From assembly GCA_039105265.1 (NCBI GenBank), contig JAPFFF010000054.1, positions 186,001 to 250,000 of the forward strand: a DNA stretch of 64,000 nt, in the 5' to 3' direction. This stretch comes from Tritrichomonas musculus. Lineage: Eukaryota; Parabasalia; Tritrichomonadida; Tritrichomonadidae. The notes beneath the pieces are model-generated. The model was not told where the DNA came from and did no database searches. It saw only the letters and a program-made list of their open reading frames with translations. Positions 45,588 through 56,634 of the stretch are shown here, piece after piece (position 1 is the first letter of the stretch; every line of letters starts with the position of its first letter). The position numbers and the translations under genes are program-made.

Positions 45588-48332
45588 TCATTGTTTAAAA
45601 GAGAAAGATATACTGTCTCCTTCAATTTTTGCATCCTTTACAATCGCAGCTACACACTCAAGACCAGCTTCATTAAGCATTTCTGCTGCCATTTCTAATC
45701 TTCTATCAGCAATCAATAATGCAGCTGCCTGTACCAAGAACTTCTTTGACTTGAGGGCATTGACTAGTGCATCAATAATTTTATGACGAGTATCATTATC
45801 ATCACCCAATCTTGTTGCTAAGATTTCCAAAACAGTTTCAATATCACCAATTGAAGTAAGAATTCTTGCAGCCTCACGAAACTGGCGAGTGAAAAATAAT
45901 ATATCAATTGCATCATTATCATTTCCTGTGTTGACAAGCGATGAAATAATTGACATCAATATGTGATTCTTATCAGTACTTCCAATCAATGCAGCCTTCA
46001 TTACGTCGACTGGAAAAGACGATGAACTTTTTGAAGTCTCAAGAAGGATTTCTTTTGCATTATTTTCATTATCAAGAAGCATTTCGAGTCTAGCTTTTCG
46101 AATCCTTAATATATCTGGATGTAATCTAGAAAATACTTCATTTATCACACTTAAAAAGTTTCGAATACGAGCAGAACTGAAGTTGGCACATGGACATAAA
46201 GGTGAAAAAGGATCTGGAAGAAGTGCCTGGAATAAAGTACCTAATAAACCGAATCCATAATTATTAGCAACATCGACAAACTCTTGAATTGACACTTTTT
46301 GTCCAATTCGTTTTAAGAAGTCGCTCATTGAATAGACAGGAAGTAATGAGTTGACAAAAATGGGAGATAGATCAGATAAGTTAACAAATGTTAATGAATG
46401 CTTTCCTGGTGAATGAATCAAGGCTGAAGATTTGTTGACCATTCGAAATTGTTTGGCCATATGTTCGAATGATTTGGTTATTACAAATTCTTCAGTAATA
46501 CTTTCAGAAGAGCTGGCATTTGAGTCATTGAGCAACAAATTGGCCGCTGGAGGAAAGATAGATCTGCGATCGCTTTTTGTAGTCTGTTGAAGATCAATAA
46601 TAGCTATACTATGCTTTGAGTCCCTTACAATACAACGACCATAATAAACTTCGAATTGTATAATTTGTTTGAATTTAAGATTAAGATATCTGGCTGGTGA
46701 TCCATACCAATCAATAATGAGAATATCGCCTGTTTTAAGAGCTGCCAATAAGAAGCCATTCATTGAAACAATCAAGTCTGGCTCACTTCTGACATGACCA
46801 AAGGCTGTAGTCTTGAATGTTGTCATTCGAGAAATAGAATAACCTTCTTTTATATCGTTTGGAAGCAAAGTGTACTTTTTCCCAACCCATTTAGTTGATA
46901 CTGTCCATAATTCATTATCTTTTGAGTCTGAAAAGGTGACACATATTATTCCTTCTTCAAAAATAGTTGCAAATTGTTTCTGACCTTGGAAAACAAGAAT
47001 TAAATTGCGCCCCATGGTGAGTGAGTAGTAGATATGATTAACTGAAAGGTTGATTTCAATGGGGCCTGAATTGATGTGCTCAAAGTTTTTCTTCAATAAC
47101 GATGTAATTTTCATCAGGGTCAAGTCAACAAAAAAAGCTTTTTGAGAGCCATCCATATTTCTTCCAATGGCAATGAAAGTGCTATCACTTAGCCATTTCA
47201 CCTTTTCAACACGACCATTTAATAGATAAAAGAATTTCGTAACAGCACAGGCTTCTGTAATTGAAATATAGCCATTATCCAAACCAATAACTATATAATC
47301 ACTGAAAATATCATAATCAAGCGGTTTTTCGCAAATTGATGAATATACTAAAGTTGATACAAATCTGTGATTTTTACATTCAACTAATTGAACATAAAGA
47401 CCTTTCGTCATTATTGCTAGCTTATTTTTATACATGGCTTGTGCTAAATATGTTCCACTAACTTGCTCCCTAGATGACAGATAATTGATTTGACCTCGCT
47501 TTAAGAAACTAGAACTTTTAACAACAAATTCTTGTGCAAATTGGGAGTGTAAAACAACAAAAACCGTTTCATCACTTCCATCAAAAGCGACATTAAGAAT
47601 ACACTCTTGCTGAATATCTGATTCGACTAAAGGAACCAGCGTTTCATCACTCAAAGGATACAAAAAAACGCAACTTGGTAGAACAAAAATCAAAGTATCA
47701 TTTAAAAATGGATAAAAACGACAATCGTTGATCACTAGATCTTCAACAGGAAATTGACCAATATAAATTTCAAGACCTTTTTTTTGTGTATCGACAACTT
47801 TAAAGGTCCCTGTTTTTGATGCCAAAACAACTGAATTTGTAAAAGGAGAAAACGAAATAAAATCAATAGAAAACTCTGCGTTTAAAGACCAGTTTAAATT
47901 TAATTTGGTTTCATAAATTGAGTAACAGCAGAATTTTCCGTTCAAATCACCAGTATAAAAAATTTCGCTTGAAAATTGTGACCAGGCTGATGATAAAATA
48001 ACCGAATCTGATGTTTGAAAAGATGCTTTGGTTCGAAGTTGAGAAATATCAAATACTGCACTGTTTTTGGATTCTGAAGAGGCGAATAATAGCAAAGGAG
48101 TTTGTCCAGTAAAATCTGGTCCACAACTCCAAGAAATCGATGTTATAGGCGAATTAAATGGATTAAAACTCAGAATTTGCTCTATTTTGTTTTTCTTTGG
48201 ATATAAAATAGTGATTATTTTTCCTGTAGCTGAAGCAAGAAATCCAGCTGGACTCCAAGAAAGGTGGTGCTGTTTGATTTTTGGCGATCCATACGGCCAC
48301 TCAGAGAGTGGCATTTGATAATCACTCATCAT
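45588..48332 (-). CDS. WD40 / alpha-solenoid protein, possibly WDR11- or coat-like
   Basis: 914 residues. About 20-600 is beta-rich with WD40-like blades (HHLSWSPAGFLASATGKIITIL, DSTFIAIGRNMDGS, GFLLAALKTGDILIIDWYGS), most likely one or two propellers. About 660-905 is an alpha-solenoid of helix pairs ending in TPR/COPI-like sequence (NDAIDILFFTRQFREAARIL, DIETVLEILATRLGDD, AAALLIADRRLEMAAEMLNE). Propellers followed by a solenoid are the layout of vesicle-coat, IFT and WDR11-type proteins in membrane traffic or cilia. I cannot fix the family: the length is shorter than WDR11 (about 1,200) and IFT121/122. No membrane segment. Met1 and Met2 are adjacent possible starts. Confidence 0.65.
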   Translation of the reverse strand: MMSDYQMPLSEWPYGSPKIKQHHLSWSPAGFLASATGKIITILYPKKNKIEQILSFNPFNSPITSISWSCGPDFTGQTPLLLFASSESKNSAVFDISQLRTKASFQTSDSVILSSAWSQFSSEIFYTGDLNGKFCCYSIYETKLNLNWSLNAEFSIDFISFSPFTNSVVLASKTGTFKVVDTQKKGLEIYIGQFPVEDLVINDCRFYPFLNDTLIFVLPSCVFLYPLSDETLVPLVESDIQQECILNVAFDGSDETVFVVLHSQFAQEFVVKSSSFLKRGQINYLSSREQVSGTYLAQAMYKNKLAIMTKGLYVQLVECKNHRFVSTLVYSSICEKPLDYDIFSDYIVIGLDNGYISITEACAVTKFFYLLNGRVEKVKWLSDSTFIAIGRNMDGSQKAFFVDLTLMKITSLLKKNFEHINSGPIEINLSVNHIYYSLTMGRNLILVFQGQKQFATIFEEGIICVTFSDSKDNELWTVSTKWVGKKYTLLPNDIKEGYSISRMTTFKTTAFGHVRSEPDLIVSMNGFLLAALKTGDILIIDWYGSPARYLNLKFKQIIQFEVYYGRCIVRDSKHSIAIIDLQQTTKSDRRSIFPPAANLLLNDSNASSSESITEEFVITKSFEHMAKQFRMVNKSSALIHSPGKHSLTFVNLSDLSPIFVNSLLPVYSMSDFLKRIGQKVSIQEFVDVANNYGFGLLGTLFQALLPDPFSPLCPCANFSSARIRNFLSVINEVFSRLHPDILRIRKARLEMLLDNENNAKEILLETSKSSSSFPVDVMKAALIGSTDKNHILMSIISSLVNTGNDNDAIDILFFTRQFREAARILTSIGDIETVLEILATRLGDDNDTRHKIIDALVNALKSKKFLVQAAALLIADRRLEMAAEMLNEAGLECVAAIVKDAKIEGDSISFSFKQ

Positions 48333-48875
48333 TTTCGAAAAAAATTTGATGCTTTAATTAAAAAATAAAAATCTTCAAAATCAATAATAAAAATTAACTA
48401 CTTTTATATGCATATATAATTATATATATTAAAATAACTATATAAGCAAAATATATTGAAATTTAATATTTTTTAATAAAGATATGATATATATAAGATT
48501 TTGATCGTCCTTTTATATAAAAAGTGATATCAAAAAATAATCAAAAAATGAATGATTAATTATCATTAAATCTCGCCATTCCTTTAGGAATAATCAACTC
48601 AACCCACATAAAATGCAAGAATAAAGTTGATATCTTATAAAAAATCTTTTAAGTTCTCTTTATCTATTTTTCCTGAAAACAATTCGTTTGAATATCTATT
48701 AAAAAATATCATCACTAACTTAAACTTCAGCAACACATAAAACAACCCCATATCATGAGTAATTTGGAATGCCTTAATTAAATCATTCATTCATCTAAGT
48801 GATGAGAATTAATGAGGACAAATATATATTCAAAATTTTTATAAACAACCCAATAAAGTTAAAGAATAAAATAGA
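48333..48875. promoter_or_regulatory. Divergent intergenic region, 543 bp
   Basis: Promoter-bearing space between the WD40 gene (-) and the small acidic gene (+). AT-rich, with TA-repeat-like stretches around 48412-48440. No gene or element seen. Confidence 0.4.
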
Positions 48876-49304
48876 ATGGCAACTACGCCAATAAAACAAA
48901 AGCTAATATTATCAGGTAAAAAACCCAAATTACAACAAAGTGTATTTGAAATTACAGAGAGCTATTCTTCAAGTGATATTGATCTCGATCTTGACATGGA
49001 ATCAATTCCTGTTGGAAAAGAAAAACAAAATGACGGACAGAGCGATAGCATTGAAACACCAGCAGAACAAGAAAATCAGGTACCTGAGCTCGAAGATTCT
49101 GATGATGAAGAACAAGTTCGCACCACCGGTAATAAATTAGGATTACTGTATGATTTTCTTTTAACACAAGAACAATGCAATGAGTCTCTTGATGAATGGA
49201 CATATAGATCCTTTATGAAGGAATTCGCAATTGCCGAAGCCGATCAAGTAGGCGATGAGATTGACGAAGAATATCGGAATGTTGAAGAAGAGGAAGAAGT
49301 GTGA
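48876..49304 (+). CDS. Small acidic protein, unknown
   Basis: 142 residues with an ATG and a clean stop. Residues 1-25 are basic, 30-95 are Ser/Asp/Glu-rich and probably disordered (SSSDIDLDLDMES, ELEDSDDEEQ), and 84-125 is the only segment likely to fold (NKLGLLYDFLLTQEQCNESLDEWTYRSF), probably two helices. The C-terminus is again acidic. I recognise no family. The sequence complexity of the helical part and its position between two real genes support it being coding. Likely nuclear or a partner-binding protein, but this is a guess from composition. Confidence 0.65.
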   Translation: MATTPIKQKLILSGKKPKLQQSVFEITESYSSSDIDLDLDMESIPVGKEKQNDGQSDSIETPAEQENQVPELEDSDDEEQVRTTGNKLGLLYDFLLTQEQCNESLDEWTYRSFMKEFAIAEADQVGDEIDEEYRNVEEEEEV

Positions 49305-50135
49305 TTTAAATTATTATTTGTATACTCCATATTTATTGATTTTTTATAAAATGTTTAATAATTTGGAAATATATATATTCTTAGTATTTGATAATAAATA
49401 TTAAAGATATTAATACATTTAAAACATATAATGATTTGGAACAATGCTTTTACTGCTTAATGATAATCAAAATCAATTTGAAAAAAAATATAGACAAATA
49501 AATCATTTTGAATATTTTGCAGATTCTGCAGCGCAGGATTAAAATCATTTAAAAGATGAAAAATTTTGGATATTTCTCCGAAAGTAACTAGCATGTACTA
49601 AGTAAATCATATTTTTTTATTATATTCTGAATTCATTGAATTAATGCACCTATGATTCGAAATCGCATAAATAAGCATTTTCAATAAACTTTTGATTTAC
49701 CTAATTCAATTTTTCGATTAAAATATGGATGGAAAATTAACAAGAAACTTTCTATCTATACCAACATAATAATAATATATATATATTATTTTTACTGAAT
49801 TCGTTAATTTGCCATACAAATTTGTTATTGAATTTTTTTGAAATATCTCAATTTCTGTAATAAACTTTTTTATAATTTCATGTTTTCTTGATGTAATATA
49901 AATAATTTTTAATAATTTTTACATATAATTAGTACATTAAATATTTTATGATTTATTTAAAAATAAATAATACTACTGTAAATTATAATACACAATAATC
50001 AAATAACATAAATCCGAAAATTGAATTTAAAATTTTATGAAACATCAGAAATCTTATTTGACATAATATGGATAGAGGAAAATTTTTATTCAGTAAAATT
50101 ATAAACAGATAGATCAAGAATCGAATACAGATGGA
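49305..50135. other. Convergent AT-rich spacer, 831 bp
   Basis: No supported ORF, RNA, transposon end or repeat beyond short A/T runs and a TATA-type run at about 49775-49787. Confidence 0.5.
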
Positions 50136-50648
50136 TTAAAGTGACCATTTTTTGCTCAAGTTAGCAAAATAATCTTTAAAACCTTGAAAAAATATGTTAA
50201 TATCGTTTTGATATGGATCGTCTGATTCCATTCCATACTTTTTCATTACTTTATACCTTGCCTCATGACAATTATGTGAAAAAGTACTAAAATGATCATT
50301 TTTCATATAGTGTACCATTAATTTCCCAAGTCTCATCAATGTAACTTCCTTATTTGGCGTTTGCGGCTTATTATCATCATAAATAAATTTCAAATTTTCA
50401 AAAATAAATTCTTCTCCTTTTTTGCAATTTTTAACTTTTCTGATATAAACATAATCATCAGACATGTAATCAATCAAATAAGTTCCATCATCATCTTCAG
50501 AACATGCTAGAATTGCAGAGTGGGATAAAACTTTACCATAATTTTTGACAACTGACGGAACATTAAGTGGGCGACGAACTGGATAGCAATGGACAATTTT
50601 TCTGTTAAGCTCTTCTTCACTTAGATCATTGCATGAAATTCCTTTCAT
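50136..50648 (-). CDS. Small protein, possible permuted papain-like (NlpC/P60-LRAT) fold
   Basis: From the first ATG at 50648 the protein is 170 residues; the frame is open seven codons further without ATG. Residues about 40-65 read KVLSHSAILACSEDDDGTYL followed by a beta strand, and about 125-140 read STFSHNCHEARYKVMKKYG. A His followed by two strands and, some 80 residues later, an Asn-Cys at a helix start is the order seen in circularly permuted papain-like proteins (LRAT, YiiX, NlpC/P60 relatives), which act on lipids or amide bonds. Only these landmarks support the idea; no full alignment is possible here. No signal peptide or membrane helix. Confidence 0.6.
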   Translation of the reverse strand: MKGISCNDLSEEELNRKIVHCYPVRRPLNVPSVVKNYGKVLSHSAILACSEDDDGTYLIDYMSDDYVYIRKVKNCKKGEEFIFENLKFIYDDNKPQTPNKEVTLMRLGKLMVHYMKNDHFSTFSHNCHEARYKVMKKYGMESDDPYQNDINIFFQGFKDYFANLSKKWSL

Positions 50649-52015
50649 CAGATTATAAACAATATTCAAGAGAATTGAGATTCAATAATTCAATACATTG
50701 AACCTATTAAAATTTTTATTCTCATTCGATATTTCAATTCCGATGAATTTTATGAGATTCTTATCAAAAATATTAATTTATCTTAATGTATTTATAATTT
50801 TTTTTAAATAAATATGCATAATTATAAATATATGTTATCAATAACTAAATATTATTAATAAAAAAGATATTTACAGCAGGAATGCTAAAAAATTGTTAAA
50901 TGTGATTGTCTATTCAATTTTTCTAGATTCAAAAAATAATTAATTTCAAGGGAAAACGATAATAAAAATTTATTTTGAGAAAAAAATTTTTGAAAAAAAT
51001 TTTTTTTCTTAAAATCATATTTTCTGAAAAAATATTCAATTTTTTCTTAGCTTGATCGTCGACCTCTATTTTATTGAATGATACCCCTATTTTTTTGGGG
51101 CACTTTATAAAAATTAAAATTTAATAAACTTTTTGAAATAATTTTATCTTGATAGTAAAGGTGAAAAAATTAAAAAAATGACCATTCTTTTTTATGTTTA
51201 AAAAGATGGGTTCAGGCTTGAAATTACGTATTTTTATCATTTTAAGGTACAAATCAAGTACGTTTAATATTGAGAGGGTGCCCGTTTATTATTTGTAAGA
51301 AAAGTCTTCACAGAAAAAGTCGATGAATTCTGTTTAAACGCATGAAAATGTCAATTTATTTAAAATAATATATTTTTTTTTTTATCTTCTTTTAACGATT
51401 AGAAAAAGTACTTTTCTTTTCAATAATCAAGCTATTTATCAAAGTTCTCCCAAAGGTATGGAAACTTCTATCCACTCGACAGATCATTTTTCTTTCGAAA
51501 TATAATTTTTTAATGATAGTATTAATGAAAAATTTAATATAAAAAAGACATATTTTTCGAGAGTAATTTAAGATAAAAATAAATTATTTTTTTTATAAAA
51601 AATTGAGGAAATGCACGTTTGGACTTCTCCCTTAATTCCTATGAAAAAATTGACTGAACGATATATAATTCAATTTTGGGCTTCGCCATTTTGATCAAAT
51701 CTGCAAAATTAAAATTATAAATACTTTATCTATTAATTGTTAGACAATTTGTTGATATATCCGTTATTTCAATTAATTCAAAAAGTAATAAAAATCCAAT
51801 CTAATAATATCTTCAAATATTTATTATAGCAGTCGATTATATTTAAAGATAAAACGTTTATTTAGCCTTTAAAAGCATGAAAATTAAATTTCAAAATATG
51901 ATACATTGAAATCAAAAATAAAAAAATAATGCAAATTTTATTGATATTATATTTTTAGAACAAAAAAGAAAACTGATAAGATAAAAATATGAAAAAATAA
52001 TTGCTGCTTTGAAGA
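50649..52015. other. AT-rich intergenic region, 1.4 kb
   Basis: Long stretch with no supported gene or RNA. Around 50960-51070 poly-A and poly-T runs of six to nine bases alternate, giving weak foldbacks. I found no matched terminal repeats. It ends at the last recognisable codon of the interrupted ankyrin gene. Confidence 0.5.
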
Positions 52016-55000
52016 TCATGGAAATTTTTCTTTAAAGATCTTCTTAATTTTCTCGTTATTTCCGACATAATCTAATGGCTTTCTATGAGAAAAAACAAAA
52101 TAAAACACCTTTACTATCAACAATATTAATATCAATTCCCGGAAAATTAAGGAGAAGTTGAATGATTTCTGAATTTCTCTTATAACAAGCAACATGAAGA
52201 GGAGTAAAATAAAACAAATGACTTGAAAACACCATACAAATTTTTTTTGGAAAACAATTTCATGAATAAAAAAAAAGATTTCAAAACGATTCTATAAGAA
52301 CAAAAACAAAATAAACAGCTCCTATATAAGAACCAAAAAATAATAAAACTCGATTAAAATAATAATAAAAAAAATATTTTCCTTATTAAATTATCAAGTA
52401 AACAGTAGCTTTTTGATTCACATCGATATTTTTAGCTTTATCTAGTATAATAGAAACGGTATCTCTATTTTCTTCTTCACAAGCAAAATGTAATGCATTC
52501 AAATAAATCAAAAAAAATTTAAAAAAATTCCTCCATTAAAAAAATTTTTTTTTTTTTGAAATGAAAGAAACGGCATTTATATCGACATCCTTAATATTAT
52601 CGAGAATATAATTCACAATCGAGCTATCAATATTTCTACAAGCCAACAAAAAAGGCGTACAATTCAAAAAAATAGAGACGATAAAACGCCACTTTCAATC
52701 TTTACAATTGTATTAAAAAAAATATTTTTTTTTTTTAATTTCATCACATTTGCAATTAATGTCATATTGGCCTGTTTCATATAGCAGTTTAAATATTTCC
52801 AAAGATGACTTTCCGCACGCATAATGCAAAGGGGACAAATGGTCCAATGTAAACACATTCAAATTAATATCTTTATGATTAATCAGCAATTTAACAATAT
52901 TTATATTTTTACGTCTTTGGCAAGCTTGATGGAGAGGAGTTTTTCCATCTTTTGTCTGAGCATTAACGTCTATTCCATTCAAATTGAGCAAAAATGAAGA
53001 AATTTGCTCATTGCCATTTAAAATGGATATGTGTAAAGGAGTCAGCTTTTCATCCTCACGAGTGTGCTCGTTAATGTCTGTCTCGGGACGTACAGCGAGG
53101 AGCTTTACTATTTCGAAGTTATTATTTTCGCAAGCGACGTAGAAAGGTGTCTTTCTTTTCTCTTCGAAAATGTTGATGATGATGTCGGGATGATTGAGAA
53201 GCATCTTTGCTATCTCTACATCGCCATTGAGAGCAACCGTTGCAAGAGCGGTTTTATAATGTCTTCCTCGAATATTAACGTCAGTTGAAGGGAACTTTAA
53301 CAGACGTTCAACGATCTCTTTCTTTCGTCGATTACAGGCAATGATTAGAGGCGGATCTTTATCAGACGATGGAGCCATCAATGTGTCCGTTACTTCTTGC
53401 ATGCTGTGTCGGATTTGTTGGAAGTTGAAGAAGAAGATGTTGTTCTCATTCACTTCAATTCCTTTGATCTTAAGAAGAAAGTCCAATAGAATGACGTTGT
53501 CTTCTTCAACCGCTGCTGTTATCAGCTTGGATTCATTCGGATTCATTCCGTCTTCAAGCATCTCAATCAGCATCGAAATGCGCATCTGATGGACACATTT
53601 CGTAAGAAAGATTGAGGGCGACAATTGCTCTGAATTGTTGCTCTTGCTGGTCCGAATCCAGTCAAATATCTCAGGATGCGCATAGTCAAATGCATACTCC
53701 AATGTGTGGTTAAATAGACACCCTTTCTGCTCAACAATACGAATGATTTCTGGATTCCCTGAGGCAACAGCAAACTTCGCTAAATCATTATAATTTGGAT
53801 CAAATCTAAACTCATCCAACTCAGCATTTTCATCAACTAAATCACCATCATTATTAACATTATTTGGAACTTGATTTAAAACTTGATTTTGAATTTGATT
53901 TAAAAACTTGATTTTGAATTTGATTTAAAACTTGATTTTGAATTTGATTTAAAAACTTGATTTTGAATTTGATTTAAAAACTTGATTTTGAATTTGATTT
54001 AAAAACTTGATTTTGAACTTGATTTAAAAACTTGATTTTGAATTTGATTTAAAAACTTATTTTTGAATTTGATTTAAAAACTTGATTTTGAATTTGATTT
54101 AAAAACTTGATTTTGAATTTGATTTAAAAACTTGATTTTGAATTTGATTTAAAAACTTGATTTTAAATTTGATTCTGAATTTGATTCTGATTCTGATTTT
54201 GGTTTGGGTTTTCAATGGGCAGTTTTGGCATGATTTGGAAATTGTTGGGCGCAAACTTTGTGTCATTCATAATGAGGAACTTGAAGCATTCAATTGAGCC
54301 GAAAAAGGCTGCATACTGAATGAGTGTTGGCGATTCAGTGATGAATGTGCAGCGCTCGTAAGCAGAGCAAGGAATTTTTGCTTTACAGAGCTGAACATTG
54401 CTGTAATTTGGCTGTGCAACAATCTGCTGCAAACGATCTTTATCGTCATTTTGAATTGCAATTGCGATGTCGTAATTATTGACACCTTTCGCGACCAACT
54501 TTTTGTGAATTTCCCAATCGTTCTTTTTCAATTCATCAATGTTGTTAAAGAACGAATTGTAATTCGTCTTGTAGATCTCACTCATTATTTCAATGATGTT
54601 CGACTTCTTCTCGACCAAATAATCTATCAAATAAAATGAATAGAATTTTAGATCGTCTTTCCAAATGTCGTCAAATTTGATCAATTCGTGATCAAGAAGC
54701 CACCTCAAAATAAACTCAACTTCTTTTCGTAACCCAATGTATTCATTAAGACGTTTGCACTCTTCAACATATGGATCTAGTAAGGCTGAAACAAAAGTGT
54801 CAACAAAAAATTTCAATTCGTTTTTATCGTCATTTTCACTTTTTGAATACATATCATGAACTTTTTCAATTAATTCTAAATATAATGGGATTATTTTGGG
54901 ACGCGATAAACAGGCATTAATGATGAGTTGACATACTGATTTCGTATTGCTAATACTTTCAATTAATTCAATAACATTTTCAATTGAACTTTTTGAAAGA

Positions 55001-55404
55001 GAAAATATTTGGCTTTCAAGTTCAATAAGTTCTTGAATCTTTTCGTCATTTTCTATTACTTCGCTAAGGTCATCGAGATATTCTTGGAATTCAATGGATT
55101 TTGTTACCAAATCTGAAAATTTTAAAAATTGGGAGATTTCTATCAAAAATGATATGTTTTCTTTAGTAAATAAAATGCTTTCACCCATAAAAAGATTTGA
55201 AATCAGATAAAATTGATGAAAATCATCATTAAAATCAAGAATTAATTTTTTACTGGCATTTTTATTTGATAATTTTTCAAAGATTAATGAACTCGAGTTG
55301 ATAGCAATTGTTCGATTACATTCATATTCAATATCACTAACAACAAGAGTTAAATTCGCTACTGGAGTATTTTCACCTATACTTATACGATATTCTTGGT
55401 TCAT
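52016..55404 (-). pseudogene. BTB-like/DUF3447 ankyrin gene interrupted by a minisatellite and AT-rich inserts
   Basis: One ancestral gene read on the reverse strand. 55404-54163 is open for 413 residues: a BTB-like start (ANLTLVVSDIEYECNRTIAI, FLIEISQFLKFSDLVTKSIE), the helical head, and DUF3447 (TLIQYAAFFGSIECFKFLIM). The frame then enters an Asn-Gln repeat whose 25-bp units are not a multiple of three. It re-emerges with NNVNNDGDLVDENAELDEF and about 360 residues of regular ankyrin repeats to 52713. After that, three further ankyrin pieces (TPFLLACRNIDSSIVNYIL, NALHFACEEENRDTVSIIL, FTPLHVACYKRNSEIIQLLL) and the typical family ending KPLDYVGNNEKIKKIFKEKF (stop at 52016) are separated by AT-rich stretches with stops. 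At least five interruptions make a functional full-length product unlikely; the N-terminal piece could still be expressed. Confidence 0.75.
53868..54165. repeat. 25-bp minisatellite, about 12 copies
   Basis: Tandem units of ACTTGATTTTGAATTTGATT plus TAAAA, with small length variants. On the reverse strand it derives from Asn-Gln codons (NQIQNQ). The 25-bp period shifts the frame at each copy and TTTAAA introduces stops. Confidence 0.9.
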
Positions 55405-55633
55405 TTAATTTTTACTTTTCAATACTTATTTGGACAGATATTCAAAAAGAATAGTTTTTTTTTAAATTTTATTAATATTTATTGAAATAGAAATTAATCA
55501 TAATATTTAATAAATTTATTTATTAATTTATTATAATTTTATTAAAATAATTTGTATTTATTAAGATAAAAATGTTTAATTATTTGAATATCCCCCGTTA
55601 ATTTGAATTTCAAAGATTTTTTTTGGCGGTAAA
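55405..55633. promoter_or_regulatory. Divergent promoter region, 229 bp
   Basis: Between the ankyrin gene (-) and the small coiled-coil gene (+). Very AT-rich; no specific element identified. Confidence 0.35.
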
Positions 55634-56242
55634 ATGATGAACTCTAGAGAACTTCATAAGATAATAAAAAAATTCGATGCAATATTCCAATCCCAGGTTC
55701 ATCAAATTTATCCAAATATGGGTAACAGAACAGCATATGCTTCAGTAAATCAATTTAAACAACAACGACAAATTTTATCTCATCAGATCGATGATTTTTT
55801 AAAAATATATTCTGAAAAACCACCCACACCACGATCTAAACTCATTGAAGTTGCTCAAATGCTTTCAGAATGCAATCTTCCTCTTACTAACTACATTTTT
55901 ATGCAAGAAGCAAATTTAGCCGAGAATGAAAGATATTTTATTTCAAAAGATCAATTATCAAATTTACTTTCCTTATCCCCATCAGTTGCAGTGACAGTCG
56001 TTTCTCAAAAGAAAAAATATCGAAACGTTTCAGTTCAATTTGATAATTTAACCGAGGAAATTGAAAAAGAAAAAGCTAAAAATCAAAAACAATTACAAAT
56101 GATGATTGAATCATTGCAGGCAATTCGAGATGATATACAAAAAATAGCTGAAAAATATCAAAAACACAAAGAAAAGCAGATGAAAATACAATACTTGCTT
56201 CAGCAAACCAAAGAATATGAATTTACTATACTTTCAGATTAA
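55634..56242 (+). CDS. Small protein with C-terminal coiled coil, unknown
   Basis: 202 residues; Met1 and Met2 are adjacent possible starts. Residues 1-65 are helical and basic (SVNQFKQQRQILSHQIDDFLKI). About 66-75 is a Pro/Thr linker (EKPPTPRSK), 75-130 a mixed region (VAQMLSECNLPLTNYIFMQE), and 140-200 a coiled coil (EEIEKEKAKNQKQLQMMIES). I recognise no family. Good sequence complexity and a normal start support it. It is followed on the same strand, 392 bp on, by the 943-residue coiled-coil gene. Confidence 0.75.
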   Translation: MMNSRELHKIIKKFDAIFQSQVHQIYPNMGNRTAYASVNQFKQQRQILSHQIDDFLKIYSEKPPTPRSKLIEVAQMLSECNLPLTNYIFMQEANLAENERYFISKDQLSNLLSLSPSVAVTVVSQKKKYRNVSVQFDNLTEEIEKEKAKNQKQLQMMIESLQAIRDDIQKIAEKYQKHKEKQMKIQYLLQQTKEYEFTILSD

Positions 56243-56393
56243 CATCAAATAGAAAATTTTATAATTGTTATTGTTTTAAACATGTTTTGTATTACTAAAT
56301 ATTTATGTTAATATATACATATAAGATAAAAATTATATTATTTTAATATATCTTTCATATTACAATTTTTATTTCATATTTATATTGCATTTC

Positions 56394-56426
<33 letters not shown>

Positions 56427-56634
56427 GATATTCTATATCGAGAAAATACTTGTATAGTCAAAATATAGCAAAAAACAATGATTGAAAATCAAATATAAAG
56501 AGAGAATGATAATGAAAAAAACTTTTATATTAAACTTTTTCAATAAAAACGATCATCATTTGAATGAAACATTAAACGTTTTCGATCTATTCTTCTATAC
56601 GTTTAAAAATCTTCAAAGATTTCTATAAAAATTT
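56243..56634. promoter_or_regulatory. Upstream region of the 943-aa coiled-coil gene, with poly-T
   Basis: Contains a run of about 29 T at 56398-56426, then AACGATCAT at 56548-56556 (also in the 10057-10139 promoter), AAACGTTTTCGATC at about 56575-56588 and ACGTTTAAA at about 56598. Confidence 0.4.

Noticed and set aside
48952-49203. 83-codon reverse ORF overlapping the small acidic gene
   Set aside because: It is a mirror of the acidic codons with no start context or family; the forward ORF better fits spacing and stop context.
52016-52745. Ordinary spliceosomal introns in the ankyrin gene
   Set aside because: None of the interrupters has the GTATGT start or ACTAACACACAG end known for trichomonad introns; the smallest is 25 nt and its ends are not GT-AG in the restoring register.
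53868-54165. Possible CRISPR-like array
   Set aside because: Units are directly adjacent 25-mers without unique spacers, derived from an Asn-Gln coding repeat in a eukaryotic gene.
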